From Candidatus Uhrbacteria bacterium (GTDB lineage Bacteria; Patescibacteriota; Patescibacteriia; JACQRZ01), in assembly GCA_023246955.1 (NCBI GenBank), contig JAHFHK010000001.1:1-36540 (forward strand): a stretch of DNA of 36,540 nucleotides, read 5' to 3'. The stretch's first letter is position 1. Every line of letters starts with the position of its first letter. Shown here in pieces: positions 8,723-16,920 of this stretch. Position numbers and translations under genes: made by a program. The notes beneath the pieces were generated by a model. That model was not told the DNA's origin, did not search any database, and saw only the letters and a list, made by a program, of their open reading frames with translations.

Positions 8723-9184
8723 ATGAAGCAGCTGATTATGGTACGGCACGGTGAATCTGACCTTGGTAGCCAGGAGCTTAATTCCAGGGGACGAGAACAG
8801 ATCCAGTCACTGGCATTACACTTGCGCGGCTTGCGGCCTCTCGTACTTTCTTCAATGGGGCCACGCTCTATTGAAAGCGCGACTATTCTTGCTCGTGAGT
8901 TGGGGTCTATGGTGGTCTCTAATGAATTCTTTGGATCCAGTAGGCGAGAGGATCAGGCGAACTACTATCTATCGGCGGTAACGTTTTTGGAACAGGAAAC
9001 TGCTCAAGATGATACAGTCATCATTGTTACCAAGGGGGAGTATATTACGGATTTTATACCATTTTTTGGTGATCGCTATCTTGGCGTTATTTTTCCTATA
9101 TCAGAGTTACAGCATGGTAAAGCAGTGATGATTGATTGTGTGAGCCGGACAATTTCAGAGATTTCCTCTGTAGACTTATTTTAG
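8723..9184 (+). CDS. Histidine phosphatase (phosphoglycerate mutase) superfamily protein, likely catalytically altered
   Basis: 'MKQLIMVRHGESD' and 'LVLSSMGPRSIESATILA' intact; expected late 'xHG' motif reads 'VTKGEYITDF'. Confidence 0.75.
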   Translation: MKQLIMVRHGESDLGSQELNSRGREQIQSLALHLRGLRPLVLSSMGPRSIESATILARELGSMVVSNEFFGSSRREDQANYYLSAVTFLEQETAQDDTVIIVTKGEYITDFIPFFGDRYLGVIFPISELQHGKAVMIDCVSRTISEISSVDLF

Positions 9185-9258
9185 GCTTACTTTTTATTTA
9201 CATTTCTCATATCTTCCTCTAGTATTCCTCTATATTCTCTTCTATAGATTTTTCATGT

Positions 9259-10131
9259 ATGAAACATATTGGCGTTCTCATCTATACCTATGATAGGGTA
9301 GACGATGCAAAAATAAACATGGAGATTGTACGAAATGTGTGGGGTACCAATGAGTATTTTCGCCACGTTACGATTGTGCATGCTTTTAATGGGGAAAAGG
9401 AATGGTATCCGAATGCATATTTGGAGGATGAACTGGTGACAATGAAAAACTCATGGCATTTTCAAGGGGCTTCTGATTTGATTGACGCAGGGATGCAAGT
9501 TTTTGTGGAAAAGTATCCCGATATAGACTATGTAGTCGTACTTGCTGCGGATACGTGGTTGATCGATCCATCGTATGTGCAGGGTGTTGTTTCAAAAATG
9601 GAACAAGGGGACTCCTATATCGCTACATGTACGTGGGGGTTGCCGGATCGTAATGAGATTAATATCATGGGGATGGCGGTTGACTTTTGTATTGTGGATC
9701 TTCGGTGGGCAAGACAATATAATATGTTTCCAATTCAATACGGGGAATTTTATAAAAAATATGGAGAATTATTCCTGTATCAAAGAGGGGAGAACGTGAT
9801 GTTAGAAAAGCTGATGTATGCGCGCTATTTACAGGCGCTCAATCGAGAAGACAATTTTGGCGGGGTCGCACGAAAAAGAGGAATAGAAAAAATGCTCATG
9901 CTCACCGAACGAGAGTCTATTCACAGTCATAGTGACGAGAAGGGGTTTTTGCATAGGAATATGTATTGGCCAGAGATGGGGCTTCTTACGCATCATGATC
10001 CGGCGCCGAAGAAAGAAATTTTAAAGGTACGGAATATTGCTGCGGGCGCAAACGTTCAGAAATTGCTGCAAAGCGATGATTTGTCTTATTATAACGGTGG
10101 GACTACTCAGTTGGAGCATAATTGTAACTAA
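9259..10131 (+). CDS. GT-A-like glycosyltransferase-related protein
   Basis: 290 aa; 'HIGVLIYTYDRVDDAKINMEIVRNVW', 'DIDYVVVLAADTWLIDPSYVQGVV' resembles GT-A fold with the DxD region as AAD. Confidence 0.5.
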   Translation: MKHIGVLIYTYDRVDDAKINMEIVRNVWGTNEYFRHVTIVHAFNGEKEWYPNAYLEDELVTMKNSWHFQGASDLIDAGMQVFVEKYPDIDYVVVLAADTWLIDPSYVQGVVSKMEQGDSYIATCTWGLPDRNEINIMGMAVDFCIVDLRWARQYNMFPIQYGEFYKKYGELFLYQRGENVMLEKLMYARYLQALNREDNFGGVARKRGIEKMLMLTERESIHSHSDEKGFLHRNMYWPEMGLLTHHDPAPKKEILKVRNIAAGANVQKLLQSDDLSYYNGGTTQLEHNCN

Positions 10132-10139
10132 GTGAACAT

Positions 10140-10532
10140 ATGCCAAAAATTATCATTGCATCGGGGCCTGTCATCGTAGAAAATGGAAAAGTATTGCTCA
10201 ATAAGCACGGGGATACGACGTTTTGGAAATTTTGCGGAGGGAAAGTGGAGGATTTTGAGACCACGCTCCTTGACAACGCCCGGCGAGAGGCAAAGGAAGA
10301 GGTGGGGATAGAGCTGACGATTCTTTATGAGGTTCCCTATTTTTACTACACGAAAAAAGAAACGAGTGATGGCCTCGTTGATGTTATCCTGGTACACTAT
10401 CTTGCATCACGAGTCGGTGAGGTGGTACCGGGAGACGATATCGATGAGTGGGCGTGGCTCGATATTGCTGCACTCCCTGCAGATCTCGCGCCTAATATTA
10501 TCCCTGCGCTTACGCATTTTAAATTGATATAG
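10140..10532 (+). CDS. NUDIX hydrolase
   Basis: GGKVEDFETTLLDNARREAKEEVGIEL (NUDIX box with one extra residue before REx2EE). Confidence 0.88.
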   Translation: MPKIIIASGPVIVENGKVLLNKHGDTTFWKFCGGKVEDFETTLLDNARREAKEEVGIELTILYEVPYFYYTKKETSDGLVDVILVHYLASRVGEVVPGDDIDEWAWLDIAALPADLAPNIIPALTHFKLI

Positions 10533-10535
10533 CAT

Positions 10536-10976
10536 ATGAGTGAAATGATGAATTTGGGGCTGACCCCAGAAGAGTTGGAGAGAAAGGAAGATGCAAAGTG
10601 GGAAGATCGATGCAACGACTTTGTAGAGAAGCATCCCGAACCAATGCCTTCTCCGGAAGAGTTAGCAAGCCCTGAAGATCAAGTTAAGGGGTTTGAGCAA
10701 CTCTGTGCTTCTTTCGAGGACCAGTATCCTCTTGAGGATCTTCATAAGATAATCGACCTCACGCCACAAGAGGCTCCTTTGCATCCTTTGCGAGGGCCCG
10801 CTAAGCTGGCGTTGAATCCTATCTATGCAAGGCTTACCATTTTGAAAAATCTATTTGGAGCAGATACCGATCAATACAGGGGACTACAGGTACAGTGGCT
10901 ACGTCTTTCTCATGCGGTAGGTCGGAGCAGGGGTGTTATTATCGTCCATGATTCGCCGTATACTCCACGATCGTAG
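10536..10976 (+). CDS. Hypothetical acidic protein
   Basis: 146 aa, 3 nt after the NUDIX gene; no recognised motif. Confidence 0.6.
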   Translation: MSEMMNLGLTPEELERKEDAKWEDRCNDFVEKHPEPMPSPEELASPEDQVKGFEQLCASFEDQYPLEDLHKIIDLTPQEAPLHPLRGPAKLALNPIYARLTILKNLFGADTDQYRGLQVQWLRLSHAVGRSRGVIIVHDSPYTPRS

Positions 10977-11047
10977 TTATTTTGGAGGTTTCTTTTCTTT
11001 TCTGTTCTCATATCACCTTATAATCTCATTTTTTGGATGATGAACTC

Positions 11048-11076
11048 TTGACATGATAGGCGGTTTGTGGTATCCT
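11048..11076 (+). promoter_or_regulatory. sigma70-like promoter
   Basis: TTGACA-17-TATCCT upstream of 11112 ORF. Confidence 0.6.
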
Positions 11077-11111
11077 CATTTCGAATTCTGAGAATAGAGG
11101 TTCTTTAAAAA

Positions 11112-11573
11112 ATGGTTCAGAAGTTACGACAAATTGCACAACGCGCGCCGCGCCGCGGGAAGACAAAAACATCATTTGTGATTCCTGAAATCAATACTCA
11201 TGACGATATTACTCTTTTTCATACCCTTGTTGAGGCATTACGTAGTAATGGGTATACGGTGGTAGTAAGAGAGGAAGATGATCACGTAATTCATCGCTTT
11301 GCCGTCGTCACCGGTAAAAGGATTTTTGGTCGTTTTGCTGGAGCGCATGCGTGCGATGATCCCTATGTAGGTCGTAGATTTGCATTCGACAATGCACAAT
11401 GCTTTAATAAGTTTAGTGATTGTCCTTGTGCATTGCCGTTACCTAGAACTAGGGCGCAGATGAGATATCTCTTAGAAAGGATGGAATTCATGGCAACAAA
11501 AGAAGGGATGGGTCTGTCTGTTAACCGGTATACCCAGGAGCGAGACTATCCGTTTAGGGGGGCGCGTAAATAA
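11112..11573 (+). CDS. Hypothetical protein with Cys/His-rich patch
   Basis: 153 aa; 'AHACDDPYVGRRFAFDNAQCFNKFSDCPCALP'. Confidence 0.6.
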   Translation: MVQKLRQIAQRAPRRGKTKTSFVIPEINTHDDITLFHTLVEALRSNGYTVVVREEDDHVIHRFAVVTGKRIFGRFAGAHACDDPYVGRRFAFDNAQCFNKFSDCPCALPLPRTRAQMRYLLERMEFMATKEGMGLSVNRYTQERDYPFRGARK

Positions 11574-11923
11574 TGAAGGAATTTACTCACATACCTGAAA
11601 AAAGAGATTTGGCTGCGTTGCAGGAGTATCAACGCCAACATGACGCCGTGTTTCATAGTGATGTATTTCAGATGGAGACATGGGGACAATTGAGGCATGT
11701 TATGCAACATCTTACGATGATCGTTGGTGAGATGGCGAGATATTGTGACAGGATGGAGCATAGAAACACAGAGGCTATAGATCTTATTCGAGCGATTCGA
11801 GAAAATAGAATACCGGATCTGTTGGCATATGCCCTCAAGTTGTCGAATCTGTTTGATGATTCACTGGAAGCGACTTATCTTCAAAGGATTCAAGACGGGG
11901 AGGTGCAGCGTATAAAACAATAA
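11573..11923 (+). CDS. Hypothetical helical protein
   Basis: 116 aa; start codon overlaps the preceding stop (TAATG). Confidence 0.6.
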   Translation: MKEFTHIPEKRDLAALQEYQRQHDAVFHSDVFQMETWGQLRHVMQHLTMIVGEMARYCDRMEHRNTEAIDLIRAIRENRIPDLLAYALKLSNLFDDSLEATYLQRIQDGEVQRIKQ

Positions 11924-11951
11924 TGTAATCAATCGGTTAATCGATGGTAGG

Positions 11952-11978
11952 GAGGTAAGGAAACTTACCTTTTTTATT
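11952..11978 (+). terminator. Intrinsic terminator
   Basis: AGGTAAGgaaaCTTACCT followed by TTTTT. Confidence 0.8.
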
Positions 11979-12060
11979 TGGTGAGCGGGGTATTTTTTGT
12001 ATTGATTTTGACTGGTTTCGCTCTATCTAGTAGGCTATCAGTGAACGTGAGGATATTCCT

Positions 12061-12588
12061 ATGAAAAAAATAATTGTCGCTTCTACAAATCCTGTAAAAA
12101 TCGATGCCGTGAAGCAGGGTTTTGAACGAATGTTTCCTGGGGTTGATTTTGAATATAGTGGTGTTGCGGTTGCTTCGGGAGTTTTGGACCAGCCAATGAG
12201 TAGTAGTGATACCCTCCAGGGGGCCCATACGAGAGCTATGAATGCGAGCCAGGAAGTTTCTGAGGCTGAGTATTGGGTTGGCCTTGAGGGCGGTGTAGAG
12301 AAGGTCAATGGAGAGCTGCAGGCATTTGCGTGGAATGTCGTTCGATCATTGGTGCGGATTGGCAAGGCGCGAACGGCGGCATACTATCTTCCTCCGGAAG
12401 TGGTGCGTTTGATTGATGAAGGCAAGGAGCTGGGTGAGGCTGACGATATTGTTTTTCAGAGATCGAATTCCAAGCAAGAAAATGGTTCGGTAGGGATTCT
12501 CACGGGGAATGTTATCGATAGGGCGGGTTTTTATCGTGACGCGGTGATTCTCGCGCTCATACCATTCAAGAATGAGGAGCTGTATTAG
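12061..12588 (+). CDS. Inosine/xanthosine triphosphatase (YjjX / DUF84 family)
   Basis: 'IIVASTNPVKIDAVKQGFERMFPG', 'QPMSSSDTLQGAHTRAMNA', 'EYWVGLEGGVE', 'QENGSVGILTGNVIDRAGFYRDAVILAL'. Confidence 0.9.
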   Translation: MKKIIVASTNPVKIDAVKQGFERMFPGVDFEYSGVAVASGVLDQPMSSSDTLQGAHTRAMNASQEVSEAEYWVGLEGGVEKVNGELQAFAWNVVRSLVRIGKARTAAYYLPPEVVRLIDEGKELGEADDIVFQRSNSKQENGSVGILTGNVIDRAGFYRDAVILALIPFKNEELY

Positions 12589-12666
12589 GAGTTTTTTCTT
12601 GACTGCACACTTCTATTCATGTAAAAGAATAAAGTGCATTGTACAACTTATTTAAGGAGGTGTGTT

Positions 12667-13077
12667 ATGCAAGACGATGAGTCTCAACATTTTATAGGAA
12701 AAGTTGCTCAGAAGGTTATTCTTGAGCATGGAGACGAGATTCTTGTTTGCCGCGCTCCCGGTGATCTATTATGGGAGTTTCCTGGAGGAAGACTTCACCA
12801 TGGCGAAACGCCTCAGAAAAGTCTCAATCGCGAGATATATGAGGAGCTTGGCATTCGTATTGATGCGTTTGCCCCCTTTCATGTGTTGCTTTCCCACCAC
12901 GTAAAGAGTAATACACACAGAATTCTGATAGTGTATCGTGCTCATGTGGATGGGACGGTGTTTGTGCTCAATCAAGAGGAGCTTGAAGAAGCACGATGGA
13001 TACCGCGTGAAGAGTTGCGGGCATTGTCGCTGTATGATGATTGTCGAGAAGCGGCTTACGTGTTTTTGGGATTATAG
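12667..13077 (+). CDS. NUDIX hydrolase
   Basis: Perfect NUDIX box GRLHHGETPQKSLNREIYEELGI; RBS aaggaggtg precedes ATG at 12667. Confidence 0.93.
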   Translation: MQDDESQHFIGKVAQKVILEHGDEILVCRAPGDLLWEFPGGRLHHGETPQKSLNREIYEELGIRIDAFAPFHVLLSHHVKSNTHRILIVYRAHVDGTVFVLNQEELEEARWIPREELRALSLYDDCREAAYVFLGL

Positions 13078-13103
13078 TTCATTGAGAAAGGAGGTGATGT
13101 ATT

Positions 13104-13286
13104 GTGATGAAACGTATTGTAGTGGTGCCTCCGGCTACCCGGAGGGTTGTCGATATTCCGAGAGATATTCCTCGGGTGAGCGGCGAAGAATTTGCCAAGG
13201 CTATCGGTGCTGAGCCCGTGGCTTTCGATAAATTGCCTCCACGCTGGCAGGCTATTGTGGGAACCAATATGCGCAGAGGTCGTTAG
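13104..13286 (+). CDS. Small basic hypothetical protein
   Basis: 60 aa, strong RBS aaaggaggtg upstream; start GTG 13104 or ATG 13107. Confidence 0.55.
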   Translation: MMKRIVVVPPATRRVVDIPRDIPRVSGEEFAKAIGAEPVAFDKLPPRWQAIVGTNMRRGR

Positions 13287-13311
13287 AAAATTCTAGGACT
13301 TCGAATTCAAG

Positions 13312-13342
13312 AGGGAGCTGTCTTAATAGATGGTTCCTTTTT
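13312..13342 (+). terminator. Possible intrinsic terminator
   Basis: GGAGCTgTCTtaatAGAtGGTTCC (with G-T pairs) followed by TTTTTTCTTTT. Confidence 0.5.
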
Positions 13343-13449
13343 TCTTTTCCGACTATTTCTTTGACATTTTTTTGTTACCATGTAGTCTTATACTATTCGA
13401 ATCGTTCGTTACAATTAAGTGTAAAAATAGAGAAAGAAGGAATTTGTTC

Positions 13450-13944
13450 ATGAAATATATTCATGTATATCTTGCGGGTCCCATTCGGGGGAAATCATAT
13501 GAAGGGGCAACGAGCTGGCGGGATGATTTTGCGCGTTGTCTTTTTGAAGCAAAAAATCAGCTTGTATTGAAGCAGGTGTCATTTGTTCTTATGGATCCTA
13601 TGCGATCCAAAGAACATATGAAGGGGATGGCATGTATCGGTAATGGTGAATTCAAGACTGATGGACTATTCGTGTCTCAACAGGCTATCGCAACACGTGA
13701 TGAGGCAGATATTGCTCTTGCTGATATCGTTGTGTTTAACTTGTTAGATGATGAAACTATTTCCATTGGTACTTGTATGGAAATGGGTCTTGCAAAAGGT
13801 CTCGGCAAGATTGGCATCGTGGTGCGTACTCAGAATTCTCGGTATGATCATCCTCTCGTGAATGGGTGGAACGCTATGACGCTACACTCGTTGCCTGATG
13901 CAGCATCTTTTCTTGTGTCACTGCATGCAGGGGTGCTGATATAG
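13450..13944 (+). CDS. Nucleoside 2-deoxyribosyltransferase-like protein
   Basis: 'YIHVYLAGPIRGKSYEGATSWRDDF', 'LMDPMRSK', 'ATRDEADIALADIVVFNLLDDETISIGTCMEMGLAKGLGK'. Confidence 0.85.
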   Translation: MKYIHVYLAGPIRGKSYEGATSWRDDFARCLFEAKNQLVLKQVSFVLMDPMRSKEHMKGMACIGNGEFKTDGLFVSQQAIATRDEADIALADIVVFNLLDDETISIGTCMEMGLAKGLGKIGIVVRTQNSRYDHPLVNGWNAMTLHSLPDAASFLVSLHAGVLI

Positions 13945-13945
13945 T

Positions 13946-14314
13946 ATGAGCACTGTTCATTATATGAATCTTCATCCGGGACCATTTGATCGGATGAAGG
14001 GTGGTGACAAAACCGATGAGCTTCGTCTGAACGATGAAAAGCGTCAGCGTGTAAAAGTTGGCGATCATATCATCTTTAGCAAACGACCGGATTTTACCGA
14101 GGGTGTCAAAGTCAAAGTAACTTCTTTGAAGTGTTATAAAAGCTTTGAGGAGCTCTATGAAGGAGTGAAGGGGCGGTATTCTCAGTGTACCAAAGAGGAA
14201 TTCATCAATGGTATGCGTGAGTACTATTCTCGGGAAGACGAAGAGAAATTCGGGGCGCTCGAGATAGGTATCAAGCTCCTTCGTGGGCATCCGCTTGACG
14301 TCATCACTCAATAG
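13946..14314 (+). CDS. ASCH/PUA-like domain protein
   Basis: 'MNLHPGPFDRMKGGDKTDELRLNDEKRQRVKVGDHIIFSKRPDF...VKVKVTSLKCYKSFEELYE' matches the ASCH pattern. Confidence 0.8.
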   Translation: MSTVHYMNLHPGPFDRMKGGDKTDELRLNDEKRQRVKVGDHIIFSKRPDFTEGVKVKVTSLKCYKSFEELYEGVKGRYSQCTKEEFINGMREYYSREDEEKFGALEIGIKLLRGHPLDVITQ

Positions 14315-14359
14315 GCGTAGTGTAGGGAATACGTTTTAAGGAAAAGGAGGTGCACGCAT

Positions 14360-14575
14360 ATGGCGTCGCCTATAGGAACTATTGTCGAAACGAAAGTATT
14401 GGGTAAGCAGGAAAAGCCTCTTCAGCCGCTCTATGTTGCCGATGAGGAAGATTGGGAGATGCTCCAGATGAGCCGCACGCAGCTCGTTTTGGAGAACGGT
14501 GGTTCTAACACTATATCGTCATCGGATCGTTTTTATAGGGATCCGCATGTGTATTACCACAATGGGTATCCCTAA
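14360..14575 (+). CDS. Small hypothetical protein
   Basis: 71 aa, RBS aaaggaggtg just upstream. Confidence 0.5.
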   Translation: MASPIGTIVETKVLGKQEKPLQPLYVADEEDWEMLQMSRTQLVLENGGSNTISSSDRFYRDPHVYYHNGYP

Positions 14576-14603
14576 AAGTCGAAGGAGAATTCCTTTGCGC
14601 AAA

Positions 14604-14636
14604 ACTTCGGTACTATAATTGTATCGGAGTTTTTTG
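14604..14636 (+). terminator. Intrinsic terminator
   Basis: AACTTCGgTACtataattGTAtCGGAGTT followed by TTTTG. Confidence 0.65.
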
Positions 14637-14662
14637 TTGTGCAAGGGGGTCTCAGCGATGTT

Positions 14663-15262
14663 CTATACCTCCCAGCGGGCGCGGAGAGCGTCGCTGAGGG
14701 TGATCTCGTCGGCATACTCAATGTCGGCACCTCTCGGGAGGCCACGGGCGATTTTGGTCACTTTGACGGGGTATTGCTTGAGAAGTTTGCCGAGGTAGAG
14801 GACGGTGCTTTCTCCTTCGATGTCGGGATTCATGCCGAGGATGATCTCTTTGATGGTGTTATCGGGACTCGTGATGCGGGCGACGAGTTCTTTGATGCGG
14901 AGTTGATCGGGAGTGATTCCTTCGACGACGCTGATAGTCCCTCCTAGGACATGATAGCGTCCGCGGAATTGCCCGGTGCGTTCAAAGGCATTTACGTCAG
15001 TGGTGTGTGACACTACACAGAGGGTGGTGGGGTCACGACTCGCATCAGAACATACGCGACAGGGGTTCTTGTCGGCGTAGGTTGAGCAGGTACTGCAGGT
15101 GATGATTGATCCATGGAGCGAGGAGAGCGCGGTAGCGAATTCTTGTACTTTCTTAGGAGGGAGGCGTAGCAAAAAAAAGACAAACCGCGTTGCACTGCGT
15201 TCACCGATACCGGGAAATTTTGCGAAGAAATCAATGAGAATGCGTATGGGGGTGGGGTACAT
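14663..15262 (-). CDS. recR: Recombination protein RecR
   Basis: 'FPGIGERSATRFVFFLL', Cys4 zinc motif 'CSTCSTYADKNPCRVC', Toprim 'EIILGMNPDIEGESTVLYL', 'TKIARGLPRGADIEYADEITLSDAL'. Confidence 0.96.
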   Translation of the reverse strand: MYPTPIRILIDFFAKFPGIGERSATRFVFFLLRLPPKKVQEFATALSSLHGSIITCSTCSTYADKNPCRVCSDASRDPTTLCVVSHTTDVNAFERTGQFRGRYHVLGGTISVVEGITPDQLRIKELVARITSPDNTIKEIILGMNPDIEGESTVLYLGKLLKQYPVKVTKIARGLPRGADIEYADEITLSDALRARWEV

Positions 15263-15264
15263 GC

Positions 15265-16671
15265 TTATGCGTCAAAAATATTGAATGAGCTGGCACCTTC
15301 TGGCACGCTGTGGTGAGTATCGATATTGCGATAGCTGGCTTTTGTCGCATCAAAAAATAGTTCGACCATTCCTGTAGGGCCGTTACGATGCTTCGCGATA
15401 TGGACTTCTGCGCTTGATTTTTCTGCATCCGTAAGATCTTCGAAGCGGTAGTTGGGATCTGCTGCTTTACGATAGATGAAGAGTACCACGTCGGCGTCCT
15501 GCTCGATAGATCCTGATTCACGGAGGTGGGCGAGGCGGGGGATAGCAGGCTTATTCAACTCTACGGCACGTGCGAGCTGCGAGAGAGCGACTACGGGAAC
15601 GTCGAGTTCACGTGCGATTGCTTTGAGACCACGGGTGATTTCTGCGACTTCCTGCACGCGGCCTTCTTTGTTTCCTCGTCCTTCCATGAGCTGCAAGTAG
15701 TCGATGATGATGAGGTCGAGGCCGTGCTCACTCTTGAGACGGCGTGCTTTGGTGCGGATTTCGATAATACCCGCAGAGGCGGTATCATCGATATAGATGT
15801 TTGCTTTGGAGAGGGTGTCCATTGCATGTCCGAGCTTGACGAAGTCATTCATCTCTCCGCTGTCAGAAAGCTTTCCGGTACGCATTTTCCAGAGGTCAAC
15901 GTTTGCTTTAGAGCAAATCATACGATCGACAAGCTGTTCTTTGGACATTTCCAGACTAAAGAGGGCTACGGACATACCTGTTGCCGTTGCTGCGTTTCTT
16001 GCCATATCGAGCACGAGACTGGTTTTTCCTACTGCGGGACGTGCGGCGAGGATCACAAGGTCTGAACGCTGGAGTCCTGCAAGGAGATTGTCGAGGCCGG
16101 TGAATCCCGTCGGAATGCCCTTGAGTCCTCCTCCGTCACGATGGATCATCTCTATACGTTCGTAGGCTTCGGTCAGGACTTGGCTGAGGGGGGTGAAGAT
16201 TTTTTTGACAAATTTTTGCGATACTCCGTAGATTTTTTGTTCTGCTTTGTCGAGGAGCGTTTCTATGTCTTCGTCGGTCTGAAAGGTGAGCTGGGAAATT
16301 TCGGTTGCGGCGATCTGAAGACGGCGCAAAGAGGCTTTTTTTTGAATAATAGCTGCGTATTGTCCGATATTTGCAGAAGTCGGGACTATATTGGAGAGTC
16401 CTATGAGGTAGCTTCTTCCTCCGACACGTTCCAGGGCGGCGCGTTCCTCGAGGCGGTTTCCGAGCGTGAGGAGGTCAATGGGTTCATGCTTGTTGTAGAG
16501 CTCTAATACCACCTCAAAAATCGTGCCATGGGCATCTTTATAAAAATCATCTGAAGTGACGGAGTCGGCGATTTTTTCCATCGCTTCTTTATCAAGAAGT
16601 AGCGCTCCGAGAAGCGATTGTTCTGCCTCGATATTGTGTGGGGGGATGCGATCGATGAGTTCTTGTGCCAT
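15265..16671 (-). CDS. dnaB: Replicative DNA helicase DnaB
   Basis: 'PPHNIEAEQSLLGALLLDKEAMEKI', 'GIPTGFTGLDNLLAGLQRSDLVILAARPAVGKTSL', 'IIIDYLQLMEG', 'HLRESGSIEQDADVVLFIYR'. Confidence 0.97.
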   Translation of the reverse strand: MAQELIDRIPPHNIEAEQSLLGALLLDKEAMEKIADSVTSDDFYKDAHGTIFEVVLELYNKHEPIDLLTLGNRLEERAALERVGGRSYLIGLSNIVPTSANIGQYAAIIQKKASLRRLQIAATEISQLTFQTDEDIETLLDKAEQKIYGVSQKFVKKIFTPLSQVLTEAYERIEMIHRDGGGLKGIPTGFTGLDNLLAGLQRSDLVILAARPAVGKTSLVLDMARNAATATGMSVALFSLEMSKEQLVDRMICSKANVDLWKMRTGKLSDSGEMNDFVKLGHAMDTLSKANIYIDDTASAGIIEIRTKARRLKSEHGLDLIIIDYLQLMEGRGNKEGRVQEVAEITRGLKAIARELDVPVVALSQLARAVELNKPAIPRLAHLRESGSIEQDADVVLFIYRKAADPNYRFEDLTDAEKSSAEVHIAKHRNGPTGMVELFFDATKASYRNIDTHHSVPEGASSFNIFDA

Positions 16672-16700
16672 ATAGCATGGGGCAGTTTATGTCGCATGTC

Positions 16701-16827
16701 GAGACCTCTGCAAAACCGCGCCTTTTTGCTTCACAGGCACCCGTCAAATTCACTCAACGTATATATCATACGTTTCCTGGATTTGACAGCCCATTCAACA
16801 AAAATGCATCGATTTTTCAGAGGTCTC
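16701..16827. mobile_element. 127-bp MITE-like palindromic element
   Basis: Ends GAGACCTCTGCAAAA (16701-16715) and TTTTTCAGAGGTCTC (16813-16827), 14/15 complementary; inner arms GTCAAAT(16743-16749)/ATTTGAC(16781-16787) and ACGTAT/ATACGT; whole element folds as a long imperfect hairpin. Confidence 0.55.
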
Positions 16828-16920
16828 TGTATCTTACGGGAGAAGCGGGAGAATGCGCAAGGTGGAAGGAGGGGATACTTTGGGGACAAAAGGTACGTTG
16901 CGTCTGTAGCTCTTTGCAGG

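Noticed and set aside
11391-11435. AATGCACAA...TTGTGCATT inverted repeat inside the 11112 ORF
   Set aside because: 9-bp arms within a coding sequence with no further support; likely chance.
13361-13394. Strong promoter TTGACA...TATACT before the NDT-like gene
   Set aside because: Spacing between TTGACA and TATACT is 22 nt; the alternative TAGTCT at 16 nt is weak, so not listed as a feature.
3421-14640. Integron cassette array
   Set aside because: No integron integrase and no attC-like imperfect palindromes between genes; intergenic hairpins have U-tracts and act as terminators.
15526-16506. Plus-strand ORFs opposite dnaB (179, 122, 121 aa)
   Set aside because: Antisense shadows of the conserved DnaB helicase; composition mirrors codon bias of the real gene.
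16701-16827. Complete insertion sequence
   Set aside because: Terminal inverted repeats are present but the 127-bp interior cannot encode a transposase; treated as MITE-like only.
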